Shown here piece after piece: positions 15,550 through 23,708 of a stretch of 33,260 bases of DNA. Source of the stretch: Oscillospiraceae bacterium (GTDB taxonomy: Bacteria > Bacillota > Clostridia > Oscillospirales > Acutalibacteraceae); assembly GCA_031256825.1 (NCBI GenBank), contig JAIRPV010000037.1:1-33260 (forward strand). The letters run 5' to 3'. A program made the translations under genes and the position numbers. Every line of letters starts with the position of its first letter. The stretch's first letter is position 1. Below the pieces are notes generated by a model that ran no database searches, was not told the origin of the DNA, and saw only the letters and a list, made by a program, of their open reading frames with translations.

Positions 15550-17319
15550 TTAACGCAACAGCGCGCCAACCTGGTAGAAAACTGCCGCGACAACATAGGC
15601 ATAAACGCATTGATAGACCACCGCAGCGAAGGTTAGTTTGCGCGATCCCAGCTCTCGCCGCAGCGCCCAAATAGCTGCTACGCAGGGCGCGCAAAGCAGG
15701 TTAAAAAGCAAAAACGAAAGCCCTTGCAGCGGGGTGAAGGCCTGCGGCAAAGATGCGCCGTAAAGAATGCTCAGAGTAGAAACCGCGTTTTCTTTGGCGA
15801 TCAGCGCGGTGAAACTAGCGACTACCATTTGCCATTGCCCCAGCCCCAGCGGCACAAAGAGGAATTCGAAAGACTTGCCAAATCGCGCAAGCAAGCCTTC
15901 GGACATGCCTTCGGCCAGAACAAAACCGCGGTTTTGCCAGGTAAACGCCGCGAGGAACCAAACGAACAAAGAGGACAAAAGAATAATCGTTCCGGCCTTT
16001 TTCAAAAATGAGGCTGTATGGTTCCGTATGTTGCGCAGCAAGCTGACGGCGGAAGGCATGCGGTAGGCGGGAAGCTCCAGCACAAAGGGAGAGGGCTTGC
16101 CGCCAAAGAGCTTCATGCGGCCTAGCAGTTTTGCGGAAATCAAAATAGAGGCCGCGCCAACAAAATATGCCACAGGCGCCAGCCACCAGGCGCCCTCGAA
16201 GAGCGTGCCCGCGATGAGGGCAATGATGGGCAGTTTTGCGCTGCAAGGCAGAAAAGTGCATGTGATTGCAGTGACGCGGCGTTCCCGCTGGCTGTCGATG
16301 GCGCGCGTGCCAAGGATCGCGGGCACGCCGCAGCCTGTGGCCAGCAGCATGGGCATAAAACATTTGCCCGACAGGCCAAAGCGGCGCAGCAGGCTATCCA
16401 ACAAAAAAGAAATGCGGGCAAGGTAGCCGCAATCGCCCAAAAATGACAGGCAGCCGTATAACAGCAGCAATTGCGGCACAAACCCAACCACCCTGCCAAC
16501 ACCCGCCAACAAACCTTCTAAAATGAGCGAGCGCAAAAATGGAGCCACCTGCCAGCGCAGCAGCAAGCTGCCGAGCCATCGCGCAAAAGCGGCCTGCCAT
16601 TCCATCAGGCCATTGGTAAGCCATGCCCCCGGTCCGGAAACGGAAATATAATAGACCCCGGCCATCACCAGTACGAAAATGGGCAGGGCAAGGTATCGGT
16701 TTAATACGACAGAGTCCAGGCGATTGCTGAGTCCGCGTTTGGCGCCGCGGCGCAGACATTGTCGAACTATGCGCTCAATGCGCTCGTAACGGGCGGCGAT
16801 TGCCGTTTCTTCGTCGCTGGGCGCGATAAATCGGCGTGCCGGGCGGTTTGGCGCTTTCAACGCTTGCGCCAGCTCCCCCAAACCGAAGCCCCGCAAGGCG
16901 GAAATGCCGACCACGGGGCAGCCCAGCGCCTCCGATAGGCGCTCCGGCGAAAAATGGTCGCCGCGTTTTTTCATGGCGTCCACGCAATTGACGGCCACCA
17001 CCATGGGCAAACCAAGCTCCAGCAACTGCATGGTGAGGTACAAATTTCGCTCAAGGTTGGTGCCGTCAACAATATTCAGCACAAGCTCCGGCGGCGTGCG
17101 CGTCAGAGCTTCCCGCGCAACGATTTCTTCGGGCGAAAACGGCGTCAGCGTATAGATTCCCGGGAGGTCGAGCAGGATCCCTCCGCCATTTTTTAACCGC
17201 CCTTCCTTTTTTTCAACCGTTACGCCTGGCCAATTGCCCACCGATTGGCTGGAGCCCGTTAACGCGTTAAACAGCGTGGTTTTTCCGCTGTTCGGATTGC
17301 CAATGAGCGCGATGGTCAT
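15550..17319 (-). CDS. feoB: Ferrous iron transporter FeoB
   Basis: 589 residues, an inner-membrane Fe(II) importer with an N-terminal G domain. G1 is GNPNSGKT (7-14), with the WPGVTVEKKEG switch I region, DLPG as G3 and NCVD in the G4 position. The membrane part has about eight to ten helices, including the two gate regions (LLATGCGVPAI and CAPCVAAIWALRRE). It is shorter than the 770-residue E. coli protein, as in many Firmicutes, mainly from a compact linker and C-terminus. ATG 17319 was chosen: it gives the usual MxIALIGNPNSGKTTLFN start and GGGGGGA precedes it; earlier in-frame starts have no ribosome site. No feoA is present. It follows uxuA by 44 bases; a TTGACA overlaps the uxuA stop, but no good -10 is positioned behind it. 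Confidence 0.94.
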   Translation of the reverse strand: MTIALIGNPNSGKTTLFNALTGSSQSVGNWPGVTVEKKEGRLKNGGGILLDLPGIYTLTPFSPEEIVAREALTRTPPELVLNIVDGTNLERNLYLTMQLLELGLPMVVAVNCVDAMKKRGDHFSPERLSEALGCPVVGISALRGFGLGELAQALKAPNRPARRFIAPSDEETAIAARYERIERIVRQCLRRGAKRGLSNRLDSVVLNRYLALPIFVLVMAGVYYISVSGPGAWLTNGLMEWQAAFARWLGSLLLRWQVAPFLRSLILEGLLAGVGRVVGFVPQLLLLYGCLSFLGDCGYLARISFLLDSLLRRFGLSGKCFMPMLLATGCGVPAILGTRAIDSQRERRVTAITCTFLPCSAKLPIIALIAGTLFEGAWWLAPVAYFVGAASILISAKLLGRMKLFGGKPSPFVLELPAYRMPSAVSLLRNIRNHTASFLKKAGTIILLSSLFVWFLAAFTWQNRGFVLAEGMSEGLLARFGKSFEFLFVPLGLGQWQMVVASFTALIAKENAVSTLSILYGASLPQAFTPLQGLSFLLFNLLCAPCVAAIWALRRELGSRKLTFAAVVYQCVYAYVVAAVFYQVGALLR

Positions 17320-17363
17320 AGAATCCCCCCGGGACATGATATGCCGGGAGACGGGGGCGTATG

Positions 17364-18422
17364 TCAATTGCGCGACGCCGCTTCAAACAAGCCATTGAGA
17401 TAGGCCGCGCCAAGCGCGCGGTCGTAAAGACCATAGCCCGGGCGCGCCACTTCGCCCCAAATCATGCGGCCGTGGTCAGGGCGAACATAGCCGTCAAAGC
17501 CAATTTCGTGGAGAGTCTTCACGATTTCCGCCATATCCAGCGATCCTTCAGCGGAAAGATGCGCTGTCTCGTTAAACCAACCTTCGCGCACCAGGATATT
17601 GCGCAGGTGGGCAAAATAAATGCGAGGGCCAATTTCGCGGATCATGGCGGGAAGATTGTTGCGCGGGTTCGCCCCGAGGGAGCCTGTGCAAAAGGTGATA
17701 CCGTTGCGTGAGCTCGGCGCGATCGACTGCAATCGACGGTAATCGTCAATATTCTTGATAATTCGCGGCAATCCGAATATGCCCCACGGCGGATCATCCG
17801 GATGAATTGCCATATTCACGTCGTATTCCTCGCAAACCGGAAGAATTTCGTGAAGAAAATTCCCAAGATTGCGCCACAAATCTTCCTCCGTAACCTCCTG
17901 ATATCGCTCAAAAAGCGCCCTGATTTCCGGCAAACGGTGCGGTTCCCAGCCGGGCATGGCGTAGCCGTGTGAATTTTCGTCAATCTCACGAAACATCTCC
18001 TCCGGCCGCTTGCCCTCCACCTGCCGGCCATCATAGCTCAAACAGGTCGAGCCATCGGGCAAAACCATACGCAAATCGGTGCGGGTCCAATCAAAAACCG
18101 GCATAAAATTATAGCAAATCACCTTCACGTTCGCCCGCGCCAAATGCCGGATGCTCGTCTTATAATGTTCGACATATTTCGCGGATTCCGGCGCGCCAAG
18201 CTTGATATCCTCGTGGACGTTGACGCTTTCCACGCATTCCATGGTAAGCCCGGCATCCTCGATTTCGCGCTTTAACGACAATATTCGCTCCAACGGCCAA
18301 GGCTCTCCGGCGGGCAAATCGTGCAGCGCGGGCACCACGCCGCGCACACCGGGGATCTGCCGAATCTGCGCAAGAGTAACGGTGTCGAGCTTGCTGCCAA
18401 ACCAACGCAGCGTCATTTGCAT
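17364..18422 (-). CDS. uxuA: Mannonate dehydratase
   Basis: 352 residues, normal length. It dehydrates D-mannonate to 2-keto-3-deoxy-gluconate in hexuronate breakdown; the enzyme needs Fe(II) or Mn(II). Family motifs: TLRWFGSKLD at the N-terminus, VCYNFMPVFDWTRTDL-like (here VICYNFMPVFDWTRTDL), NMAIHPDDPPWGIFGLPRI, FCTGSLGANP, YFAHLRN and a C-terminal GYVRPDHGRMIWGE. ATG 18422 has GAGGTG 8 bases upstream. It is the third gene of the GPH-isomerase-uxuA-feoB group (27-base gap to the isomerase). No uxaC, uxuB, kdgK or kdgA is in the window. Confidence 0.95.
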   Translation of the reverse strand: MQMTLRWFGSKLDTVTLAQIRQIPGVRGVVPALHDLPAGEPWPLERILSLKREIEDAGLTMECVESVNVHEDIKLGAPESAKYVEHYKTSIRHLARANVKVICYNFMPVFDWTRTDLRMVLPDGSTCLSYDGRQVEGKRPEEMFREIDENSHGYAMPGWEPHRLPEIRALFERYQEVTEEDLWRNLGNFLHEILPVCEEYDVNMAIHPDDPPWGIFGLPRIIKNIDDYRRLQSIAPSSRNGITFCTGSLGANPRNNLPAMIREIGPRIYFAHLRNILVREGWFNETAHLSAEGSLDMAEIVKTLHEIGFDGYVRPDHGRMIWGEVARPGYGLYDRALGAAYLNGLFEAASRN

Positions 18423-18449
18423 AAAATTTACACCTCATTCATGATAATT

Positions 18450-19211
18450 TTACTTTTGAAGGCTCTCCAAATAGCTCCAGCTGGCCGCCAGTTCGTCGAA
18501 GGGGTCGCGGCCATAGCAGTTGTCCTGCTCAACAAAGGCAAATTTCGTGCCCGCGGCCGCGCAAGCCTCCGCAATGCCCCTCCAGTTCATGTTGCCGCTG
18601 CCAACGGCGGCAAATCGGCGCTGCTGCGCGCGCGTAATCGCCATATCCTTGTAGTGCACGCAGTCGACGCGCCCCGACAATTGGCGCACAAGTTCGCGAA
18701 CATCCGCCCCGGCGTGCTGCACCCAAAAAACGTCGAGCGTAAATCCCAGCAGGGCGGGGTCGCTTTCGTTGACGAAAACGTCAAAAATCCGTTCTCCGCT
18801 TTGTCGCGCGAATTCAAAACTGTGGTTATGGTACATGAATTTCAGGCCCGCGCCGGCAAACGCCCGCATGGCGGGGTCGTAATCGCGCAGAAACTTGCGC
18901 GCGCCCTCGGGCGAATGATACTTCAGCGGAAGAAAGCCCAGGCCAACATAGGGGCAGCCCAACAGTTTGTGCTCTTCTATCACACGTTCCGTGTCGTTGA
19001 GGAGCCGCTCAGGTTCTGTGTGAGTTAATTTCACGCTGAGGTTCAGCGCGTCACAGTGCTGCTTGAACTCGTCGGGCCGGTATTCAAAACCGGAGCACTG
19101 CACAATGGGATAACCAATTTCGGCCAAGCGCCGGAGCACCGCAGCATGATTTTTCTGCTTTTTCAGGGCGTCGCGCAGGGTATAGAGCTGCGCGCCGATG
19201 ATAATCGACAT
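18450..19211 (-). CDS. Sugar phosphate isomerase/epimerase-like TIM-barrel protein
   Basis: 253 residues of the xylose-isomerase-like TIM-barrel superfamily (AP_endonuc_2 fold). The N-terminus reads IGAQLYTLRD; metal-site motifs seen are YHNHSFEF, LGFTLDVFW and VHYKDM, giving the usual Glu/Asp/His set, with a C-terminal FVEQDN. The reaction is not fixed by sequence; possible roles are epimerisation of a ketose, keto-acid or inositol-related sugar. It sits between a GPH symporter (40-base gap) and uxuA (27-base gap), so a role in feeding a uronate or related sugar acid into the mannonate step is reasonable. The ATG follows GAGGTG. Confidence 0.85.
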   Translation of the reverse strand: MSIIIGAQLYTLRDALKKQKNHAAVLRRLAEIGYPIVQCSGFEYRPDEFKQHCDALNLSVKLTHTEPERLLNDTERVIEEHKLLGCPYVGLGFLPLKYHSPEGARKFLRDYDPAMRAFAGAGLKFMYHNHSFEFARQSGERIFDVFVNESDPALLGFTLDVFWVQHAGADVRELVRQLSGRVDCVHYKDMAITRAQQRRFAAVGSGNMNWRGIAEACAAAGTKFAFVEQDNCYGRDPFDELAASWSYLESLQK

Positions 19212-19251
19212 AATGTCACCTCATTCTGGCCGTGATTTCTTTCAAATTTCG

Positions 19252-20736
19252 TTATACCGCGCCTTCCTCTGCTCTGCGCTGTGCGAGGCCTTCGGTGATG
19301 ACCTTGCGCTTTTCGCCCGTTAAATCATAAAACAGCGTGGGCACGATGCACAGCAGCAGCGAGATGGCCGGCACAATCGACACCAGCGCAAACATGCCGC
19401 CGCGCACGGAGCTTAGCTGCGCCGCGGGCACGCTCAGGAGCGTTGCTCCTTTTTCGTTGATGGCGCCCATATCCAGGTGGACGATTTGGTACGTTAACAC
19501 AATAGAAGACGTGGCAAGGGCGTTGGCAAGCTTCACAACAAAGCTCTGGCAGGCTTGCCCCAGGCCGTTTTGGCGGAATCCGCTTTCATACTCCATCGCG
19601 TCAAGGCTGTCGCCAACCATCGCGTAACTGACCACATTGATAATACCCAGCGGGATCGAGCACAGCAGCAAACAGGGCAAAAGCGCCCAAAAATGTTCGT
19701 AGCCGATGAAATACATCACAACCGCCGCAACGCCGCCCAGGCCGCAGGAGCCAACGATCAGCTGCTTGTAGTTGAATTTGTCGATGAGTTTTGGCACCAG
19801 AGCCATGGTGATAAACATGCCCGCCGCAATCACCGCCTGGAACACCATCTGCACCGTGGACATGCTCGACTGAATGGCCTTTGCCTGCTCGGCTGGGGGC
19901 ATGCTCCGCAGGGCGGCCCAATCGCCAAGATAGAACACATAGCGCGCCACATGCGCCGCGCCCGCCTGGAACATATAGCGCCCGCCCGAAAGAATCCCCA
20001 TCGCGGCGGTGAGCATCAGCGGCTTGCAGCCAAAAACGGCGCGCAGCGCGCCCTTGCCGCCCTCGCTTTTTTGCGGCGGCAGCGGCACGCGCTCTTTCAC
20101 GCGGAAAGGCGTAATAAAATACAGCAGCCCGCCAACCCCCGCGCACAAAGCGGCGGTGATAATGAACTTTAACTGGTCAATCAGGCGAAGATCGGAGGAA
20201 AAACGCGCCAAAACCGGCCCTAAAAACATCACTAGCGCCATGGGCACCGCAGAGCCAACGCCGTTAACGGTGCGGCTGATGGTGACGATTTTTCCGCGCT
20301 CCCAAGCCCCGGGGGCCATGGCGTTGGAAAGGCTCCAAAAGGGGATATCCGCCGTCGTATAAAGCATCCCCCAGCAGGTATAGGTCACTGCGGCATAGAG
20401 CATTTTCCAGCTGCCCGGAATGGGCGGAGCATAAAAGAGCAAAATGGTAAAAACGGCAATTGGCAGCGGCATAACGAAGAGATAAGACCGCATTTTGCCC
20501 CGTTTTGGGTTGGCGCGGTCCATCACAATGCCCATGAGAGGATCGTTCACCGCATCCCAGACGCGGGCTAGCAGCATCAGGAAGAACACAAAGATAGAAC
20601 CCAGCCCCATGACGTTCATGTAGAAATCCGAGATGTAGGAAGACATGATGGCGTACATCATTCCCTGCCCCAGGCCCCCCAGGTAGTAGCTGATCCGCTC
20701 TTTTTTCGGCACCACGCCGGCATATTGTTTTGGCAT
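19252..20736 (-). CDS. GPH-family sugar:cation symporter (MelB-like), uronate operon
   Basis: 494 residues with about 12 hydrophobic helices. The GPH signature is LLARVWDAVNDPLMGIVMDR (about 55-74), with the conserved Asp of the cation/sugar site. Other GPH features are ISRTVNGVGS and GDSLDAMEYESGFRQNG near helix 10. Family members import melibiose, glucuronides, xylosides or isoprimeverose with Na+ or H+. Its partners (isomerase and UxuA) suggest a glucuronide or a galacturonide-type substrate. AAAGGAG precedes the ATG. It is first in its operon, behind a leader of about 190 bases with repeats and a candidate terminator. Confidence 0.9.
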   Translation of the reverse strand: MPKQYAGVVPKKERISYYLGGLGQGMMYAIMSSYISDFYMNVMGLGSIFVFFLMLLARVWDAVNDPLMGIVMDRANPKRGKMRSYLFVMPLPIAVFTILLFYAPPIPGSWKMLYAAVTYTCWGMLYTTADIPFWSLSNAMAPGAWERGKIVTISRTVNGVGSAVPMALVMFLGPVLARFSSDLRLIDQLKFIITAALCAGVGGLLYFITPFRVKERVPLPPQKSEGGKGALRAVFGCKPLMLTAAMGILSGGRYMFQAGAAHVARYVFYLGDWAALRSMPPAEQAKAIQSSMSTVQMVFQAVIAAGMFITMALVPKLIDKFNYKQLIVGSCGLGGVAAVVMYFIGYEHFWALLPCLLLCSIPLGIINVVSYAMVGDSLDAMEYESGFRQNGLGQACQSFVVKLANALATSSIVLTYQIVHLDMGAINEKGATLLSVPAAQLSSVRGGMFALVSIVPAISLLLCIVPTLFYDLTGEKRKVITEGLAQRRAEEGAV

Positions 20737-20822
20737 AAGCTTCGCTCCTTTGCTCTGTTGTTCGTTTTGCTCCTATGGTCTTTTTTGTGCTGTTATTTCA
20801 CGTTTCAAGGGCAAATGACAAG

Positions 20823-20842
20823 ATTCCGAAATTCCGAACTAC
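20823..20842 (-). repeat. Octamer-pair repeat, copy 2 in the GPH leader
   Basis: On the minus strand GTAG followed by two exact tandem TTCGGAAT octamers. It is identical in 19 of 20 bases to the copy at 20883-20902, exactly 60 bases away. Confidence 0.8.
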
Positions 20843-20867
20843 TGGAATTTGGCTCTCCGGAGGGGTT

Positions 20868-20904
20868 AAAAAACGGTTCGCCATTCCGAAATTTCGAACT
20901 ACCG
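20868..20904 (-). terminator. Candidate leader terminator (attenuator) of the GPH-uxuA operon
   Basis: Read on the minus strand, CGG-TAG-TTCG (20904-20895) pairs with CGAACCG (20880-20874) over 7 bases with a 3-base bulge, and six T follow (20873-20868). It lies about 20-55 bases after the predicted transcript start and contains one copy of the octamer repeat. The stem is short, so termination would probably be conditional. Confidence 0.45.
20883..20902 (-). repeat. Octamer-pair repeat, copy 1 in the GPH leader
   Basis: On the minus strand GTAG followed by TTCGAAAT and TTCGGAAT. It lies directly downstream of the predicted start of transcription and inside the candidate attenuator hairpin. 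Confidence 0.8.
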
Positions 20905-20931
20905 AAAAAAAGCGCCGCAAAAGGTTCTTTG

Positions 20932-20960
20932 ATTATATCATGAAATAACTTTGGTGTAAA
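20932..20960 (-). promoter_or_regulatory. Promoter of the GPH-isomerase-uxuA-feoB operon
   Basis: On the minus strand TTTACA (20960-20955), 17 bases, a perfect TATAAT (20937-20932). The transcript would start near 20925, leaving about 190 bases of leader. The 394-base gene-free stretch 20737-21130 contains this promoter, the repeats, the hairpin and candidate operators. Confidence 0.85.
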
Positions 20961-21047
20961 GGGGGGAAACGCAAAAAACAAAAAATCAATTTCCGCCGCG
21001 AAACATATTTTTTCAACCCCTGTCCGCTAGATTGCAGGGCACTGAAT

Positions 21048-21064
21048 TTGTCCGCCGGGGACAA
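21048..21064. promoter_or_regulatory. Inverted repeat upstream of the TetR gene
   Basis: TTGTCC, five bases, GGACAA: perfect 6-base arms, 67 bases before the TetR start. The size and position suit a TetR autoregulatory operator. Confidence 0.4.
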
Positions 21065-21104
21065 GTCATAGTCCCGCCGCCGGGGGCATAGCATGGGGTG
21101 TAAG

Positions 21105-21114
21105 CAAGCGCTTG
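21105..21114. promoter_or_regulatory. LacI/CcpA-type palindrome before the TetR gene
   Basis: CAAGCGCTTG is a perfect 10-base palindrome with the central CG typical of LacI-family and CcpA (cre) sites. It ends 4 bases before the ribosome site of the TetR gene. The outer cre positions match only in part. Confidence 0.4.
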
Positions 21115-21130
21115 AAAAGGAGGGTATGCC

Positions 21131-21697
21131 TTGCCTGGTAACTTCAAAAAAAACGACCTGCGCGTTCTGAAAACCCGGCGCGCGCTGTTCGAGGCCCTGC
21201 TGGAACTGCTGCGCCGCCAGCCGTTTGGGAAAATCACGGTGTATGACGTCTGTACGCAGGCGCTGGTGAGCCGAACGGCATTTTATGCGCACTTCTATGA
21301 CAAATACGATCTGCTGGAGCAGTCGCTGGAACCACTGCGCAAAAACATGGCAAACCTGTTTTTTTCCGATGATCCGCGCGCCCTGGAAGACTACGTTTGC
21401 GGCGTTATATTAAAAAACCGCGCGCTCATCGCCCATGTTTTGGAGGAAGCCGACCGGGAGGTGCTGGCGCTGACGCTGCGCTTTTTTTCGCCCACGGCGG
21501 AAGAAGCCGAGCGCGCGGGCTATCGCCAGGGGGAATACCCCGCGGAGCTGGCCTGCTTTTTGGCCGGCGGCCTTTGGAACAGCGTGCTGACGCAGCTGCG
21601 CGGCTGCCGCAGCGAAGAAAGCCTGCGCGCGAATATCGGCCAAATTTGCCGCCTGGTGCGGCTGCTGACAGAATGGAAAGGGGGCGGCCCATGCTGA
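21131..21697 (+). CDS. TetR/AcrR-family transcriptional regulator
   Basis: 188 residues. The N-terminal helix-turn-helix is clear: a first helix near 12-28, then GKITVYDVCTQALVSRTAFYAHFYDKYDLLEQ (about 32-63) with the family pattern of a recognition helix followed by FYxHFxxKxxLL. The C-terminal ligand domain is helical and not assignable. Start is TTG 21131, 6 bases after AGGAGGG; an ATG at 21126 is out of frame and too close. It is divergent from the GPH-uxuA operon and overlaps the next regulator by 7 bases, so the pair is translationally coupled and may control the uronate operon. Confidence 0.9.
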   Translation: MPGNFKKNDLRVLKTRRALFEALLELLRRQPFGKITVYDVCTQALVSRTAFYAHFYDKYDLLEQSLEPLRKNMANLFFSDDPRALEDYVCGVILKNRALIAHVLEEADREVLALTLRFFSPTAEEAERAGYRQGEYPAELACFLAGGLWNSVLTQLRGCRSEESLRANIGQICRLVRLLTEWKGGGPC

Positions 21698-22848
21698 CAC
21701 AGAAAAAGAACCTGATGAACCGGTTCACCTCGCTGCTGGAAGAAACCATGCGGCGCATTGAAAACCCAATGGTTTTTATCGACACCAGCTACCGCTTGCT
21801 GGCGCACACGGCTTGCCCTGTCAGCGACGACCCCATCTGGAACGAGCTGCTGCAGCGGGGCGATTTTTCGCCCGAAACAGTGGATTTTTTTCAGCGGGCG
21901 CGGTTCATTGCCGCCGTGGCGGGCGACGACGCCGTTGCCCTGCTGCAATCGGGCGAACTGCCATATGACCGCGCCTGCTGCAAGGTTTACGACGAAGCGG
22001 GGGTGCAGCTGGGCGCGGTAACGGTGGTATCTTGCGTGCGGCCGTTTGCGCCGGAAGATTTCGCGGAGCTGACGGCTTTGTGCGAACGCCTGACAGAAGC
22101 CAACCGCCGCGCGGGCGCGCAAATGCTTGTGGAACACGCCTTTCAGGATAGCTTTATGACAGAGCTGCTGGAGGGCGGCAACTGCCCGGAAGGGCTGGAT
22201 GCGCTGGAACAGAGCCTGGGCGGGGCTTGGTTTTTCACCATTGTGGCGGATATTTCGCTCTACGATCCCTCTTTGTCGCACCTGGCGTATTTCCGCGATA
22301 CGCTGCAAGCGCTGTTGCCGGGGAGCCGCGGGTTTCTCTATTTGAACAATGTTGTGCTGCTGCTGGGCGCGCCGGAGCCGCGTTTTTCTGTGCGGCCCGC
22401 GCTGGAGGAATTTTGCCGTGCGCACAGCCTTTACGCAGGGCTCAGCGAAGGGTTCCGGGAGCTGCGGGATCTGAAAAAACACTATCGGCAGGCTCTGGAG
22501 TCGCTGGGGGGCGGCTTTGGGCAGCCCTGCGATCGGCATGTGTTTTCCCCGGAACTGCTGGGGCTGGAGCGCCTGATCCATCTGGTGCACGACGAGGCCG
22601 CGCTGGCGGCGCTTTGCCCGCCCCGCCTGCGCGCGCTGGCCCAGCCGTTGCGTGAAACGCTCCATGTCAGCTTGCTGCACGGGCAGGATCGCGCGCAAAG
22701 CTGCGCGCAGCTGGGCGTCAGCGAGCAAACGCTCCACACGCGGCTGCTTGCGCTGCAGGCGCAGCTGGAGATTGACTGGCTGGATGGCAACCAGCTGGCG
22801 AGCCTGCTGCTGGGGCTGAAGATACTGGAGGCGGAAGGCAAGAACTGA
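21691..22848 (+). CDS. PucR/CdaR-type transcriptional regulator
   Basis: 385 residues. The N-terminal part has a GAF/PAS-like look (NPMVFIDTSYRLLAHT near residues 24-40). The C-terminal 55 residues match the PucR helix-turn-helix layout: LRETLHVSLLHGQDRAQSCAQLGVSEQTLHTRL, then a final helix LLGLKI. Such proteins respond to small metabolites, for example purine catabolites or sugar acids (CdaR). It begins inside the end of the TetR gene (ATGCTGA overlap). No downstream gene is closely linked; a new promoter begins 80 bases later. Confidence 0.85.
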   Translation: MLTQKKNLMNRFTSLLEETMRRIENPMVFIDTSYRLLAHTACPVSDDPIWNELLQRGDFSPETVDFFQRARFIAAVAGDDAVALLQSGELPYDRACCKVYDEAGVQLGAVTVVSCVRPFAPEDFAELTALCERLTEANRRAGAQMLVEHAFQDSFMTELLEGGNCPEGLDALEQSLGGAWFFTIVADISLYDPSLSHLAYFRDTLQALLPGSRGFLYLNNVVLLLGAPEPRFSVRPALEEFCRAHSLYAGLSEGFRELRDLKKHYRQALESLGGGFGQPCDRHVFSPELLGLERLIHLVHDEAALAALCPPRLRALAQPLRETLHVSLLHGQDRAQSCAQLGVSEQTLHTRLLALQAQLEIDWLDGNQLASLLLGLKILEAEGKN

Positions 22849-22927
22849 GTTCGGCGGCAAAGCGGGCCCTTTGGCGGGGTTCGTTTTCGTTTTTCTGAGA
22901 TAAGACGAAAATATTTTTGGGATGGCG

Positions 22928-22956
22928 TTGACAAGCCGCTTTGCTTGTGGTATAGT
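22928..22956 (+). promoter_or_regulatory. Promoter of the unknown-lipase-pxpA unit
   Basis: A perfect TTGACA (22928-22933), 17 bases, TATAGT (22951-22956), with TTGTGG just before the -10 (extended -10). Confidence 0.88.
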
Positions 22957-23021
22957 ATGGACGCAAGAAAGAACGCTGCGGCGCCGGGAAAAACAGGGCC
23001 AAAAGGGGAGTGAGGTTGGTT

Positions 23022-23708
23022 ATGGCGGCTTCGTGTTTTGATTTGCCCGGCTGCGACGCGCTCAACCGCGCCACGGCGGACAGGATTGCGGAAAAATTGG
23101 GCGAAAAATATGGCGAAGCCTTTTTGGTGACCGCCCTGGGCAATCGGCTGAACCGGGAAATGGTCCGGGCTTTCTGCGTGGCGCAGGCCGATCCAACGCT
23201 TGCGTTCACCGCGTGCCTTTCTCCCGACGGCGGCGCTTTTTTGGATGAGTACGCGGTTCGGCGCGTTGGCCGGCAGGCGGAGCGCCTGATCAACGGCGTT
23301 TTTGCCGGATCCGGGGTTTTGTCGCAGTGCCATGCGGAAATCAGCGGCATTGGCCGGCAGGCGCTGCCCGGCGACCCCATGGGGCTGCCGGAGTTTGTCC
23401 GCCGGTTTCGGCCCGATTGTTTTACCGCCGACCTTGTGCTTCCGGCAAGCTCACAGCAGCGAAGCGGCAACGAGGAATTCCTGAAAGCCGCCTTCGCGGC
23501 GATCTATGCCGCGATTGGTCAGGTGAAATTGGCCGCAAAAGTGCGCTGGGTGGAAGACGGCGGCTTTGCGGCGTGCGCGGAAATGGTGAAAAGCGCGCCC
23601 GCGCTCCATGAGGCGTGGTTCCGGAAGTATGCCGTTACCAAGGCGGCGTTTGTTTCGATCGACGCCGCCGGGTGTTCTGTTTTGGCCGGGAGGGAGGCGC
23701 AGCGCTGA
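23022..23708 (+). CDS. Unknown protein paired with a lipase
   Basis: 228 residues, not recognised. It is Ala-rich with a cysteine-containing N-terminus (MAASCFDLPGCDALNRATADRI) and no signal peptide or membrane helix. The first two thirds look alpha/beta (for example AFTACLSPDGGAFLDEYAVRRVGRQ), with a helical C-terminal part near 150-205. ATG 23022 follows GAGG by 6 bases; a GTG at 23010 is a poorer choice. The gene has its own consensus promoter and its stop overlaps the lipase start by one base (TGATG), so the two proteins are made together. A chaperone, partner or immunity role for the lipase is possible but unproven. Confidence 0.75.
   Translation: MAASCFDLPGCDALNRATADRIAEKLGEKYGEAFLVTALGNRLNREMVRAFCVAQADPTLAFTACLSPDGGAFLDEYAVRRVGRQAERLINGVFAGSGVLSQCHAEISGIGRQALPGDPMGLPEFVRRFRPDCFTADLVLPASSQQRSGNEEFLKAAFAAIYAAIGQVKLAAKVRWVEDGGFAACAEMVKSAPALHEAWFRKYAVTKAAFVSIDAAGCSVLAGREAQR

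Noticed and set aside
21520-22860. 446-codon open frame on the minus strand opposite the PucR-type gene
   Set aside because: Gln/Arg-rich composition typical of an antisense frame; the plus strand has recognisable TetR and PucR proteins.
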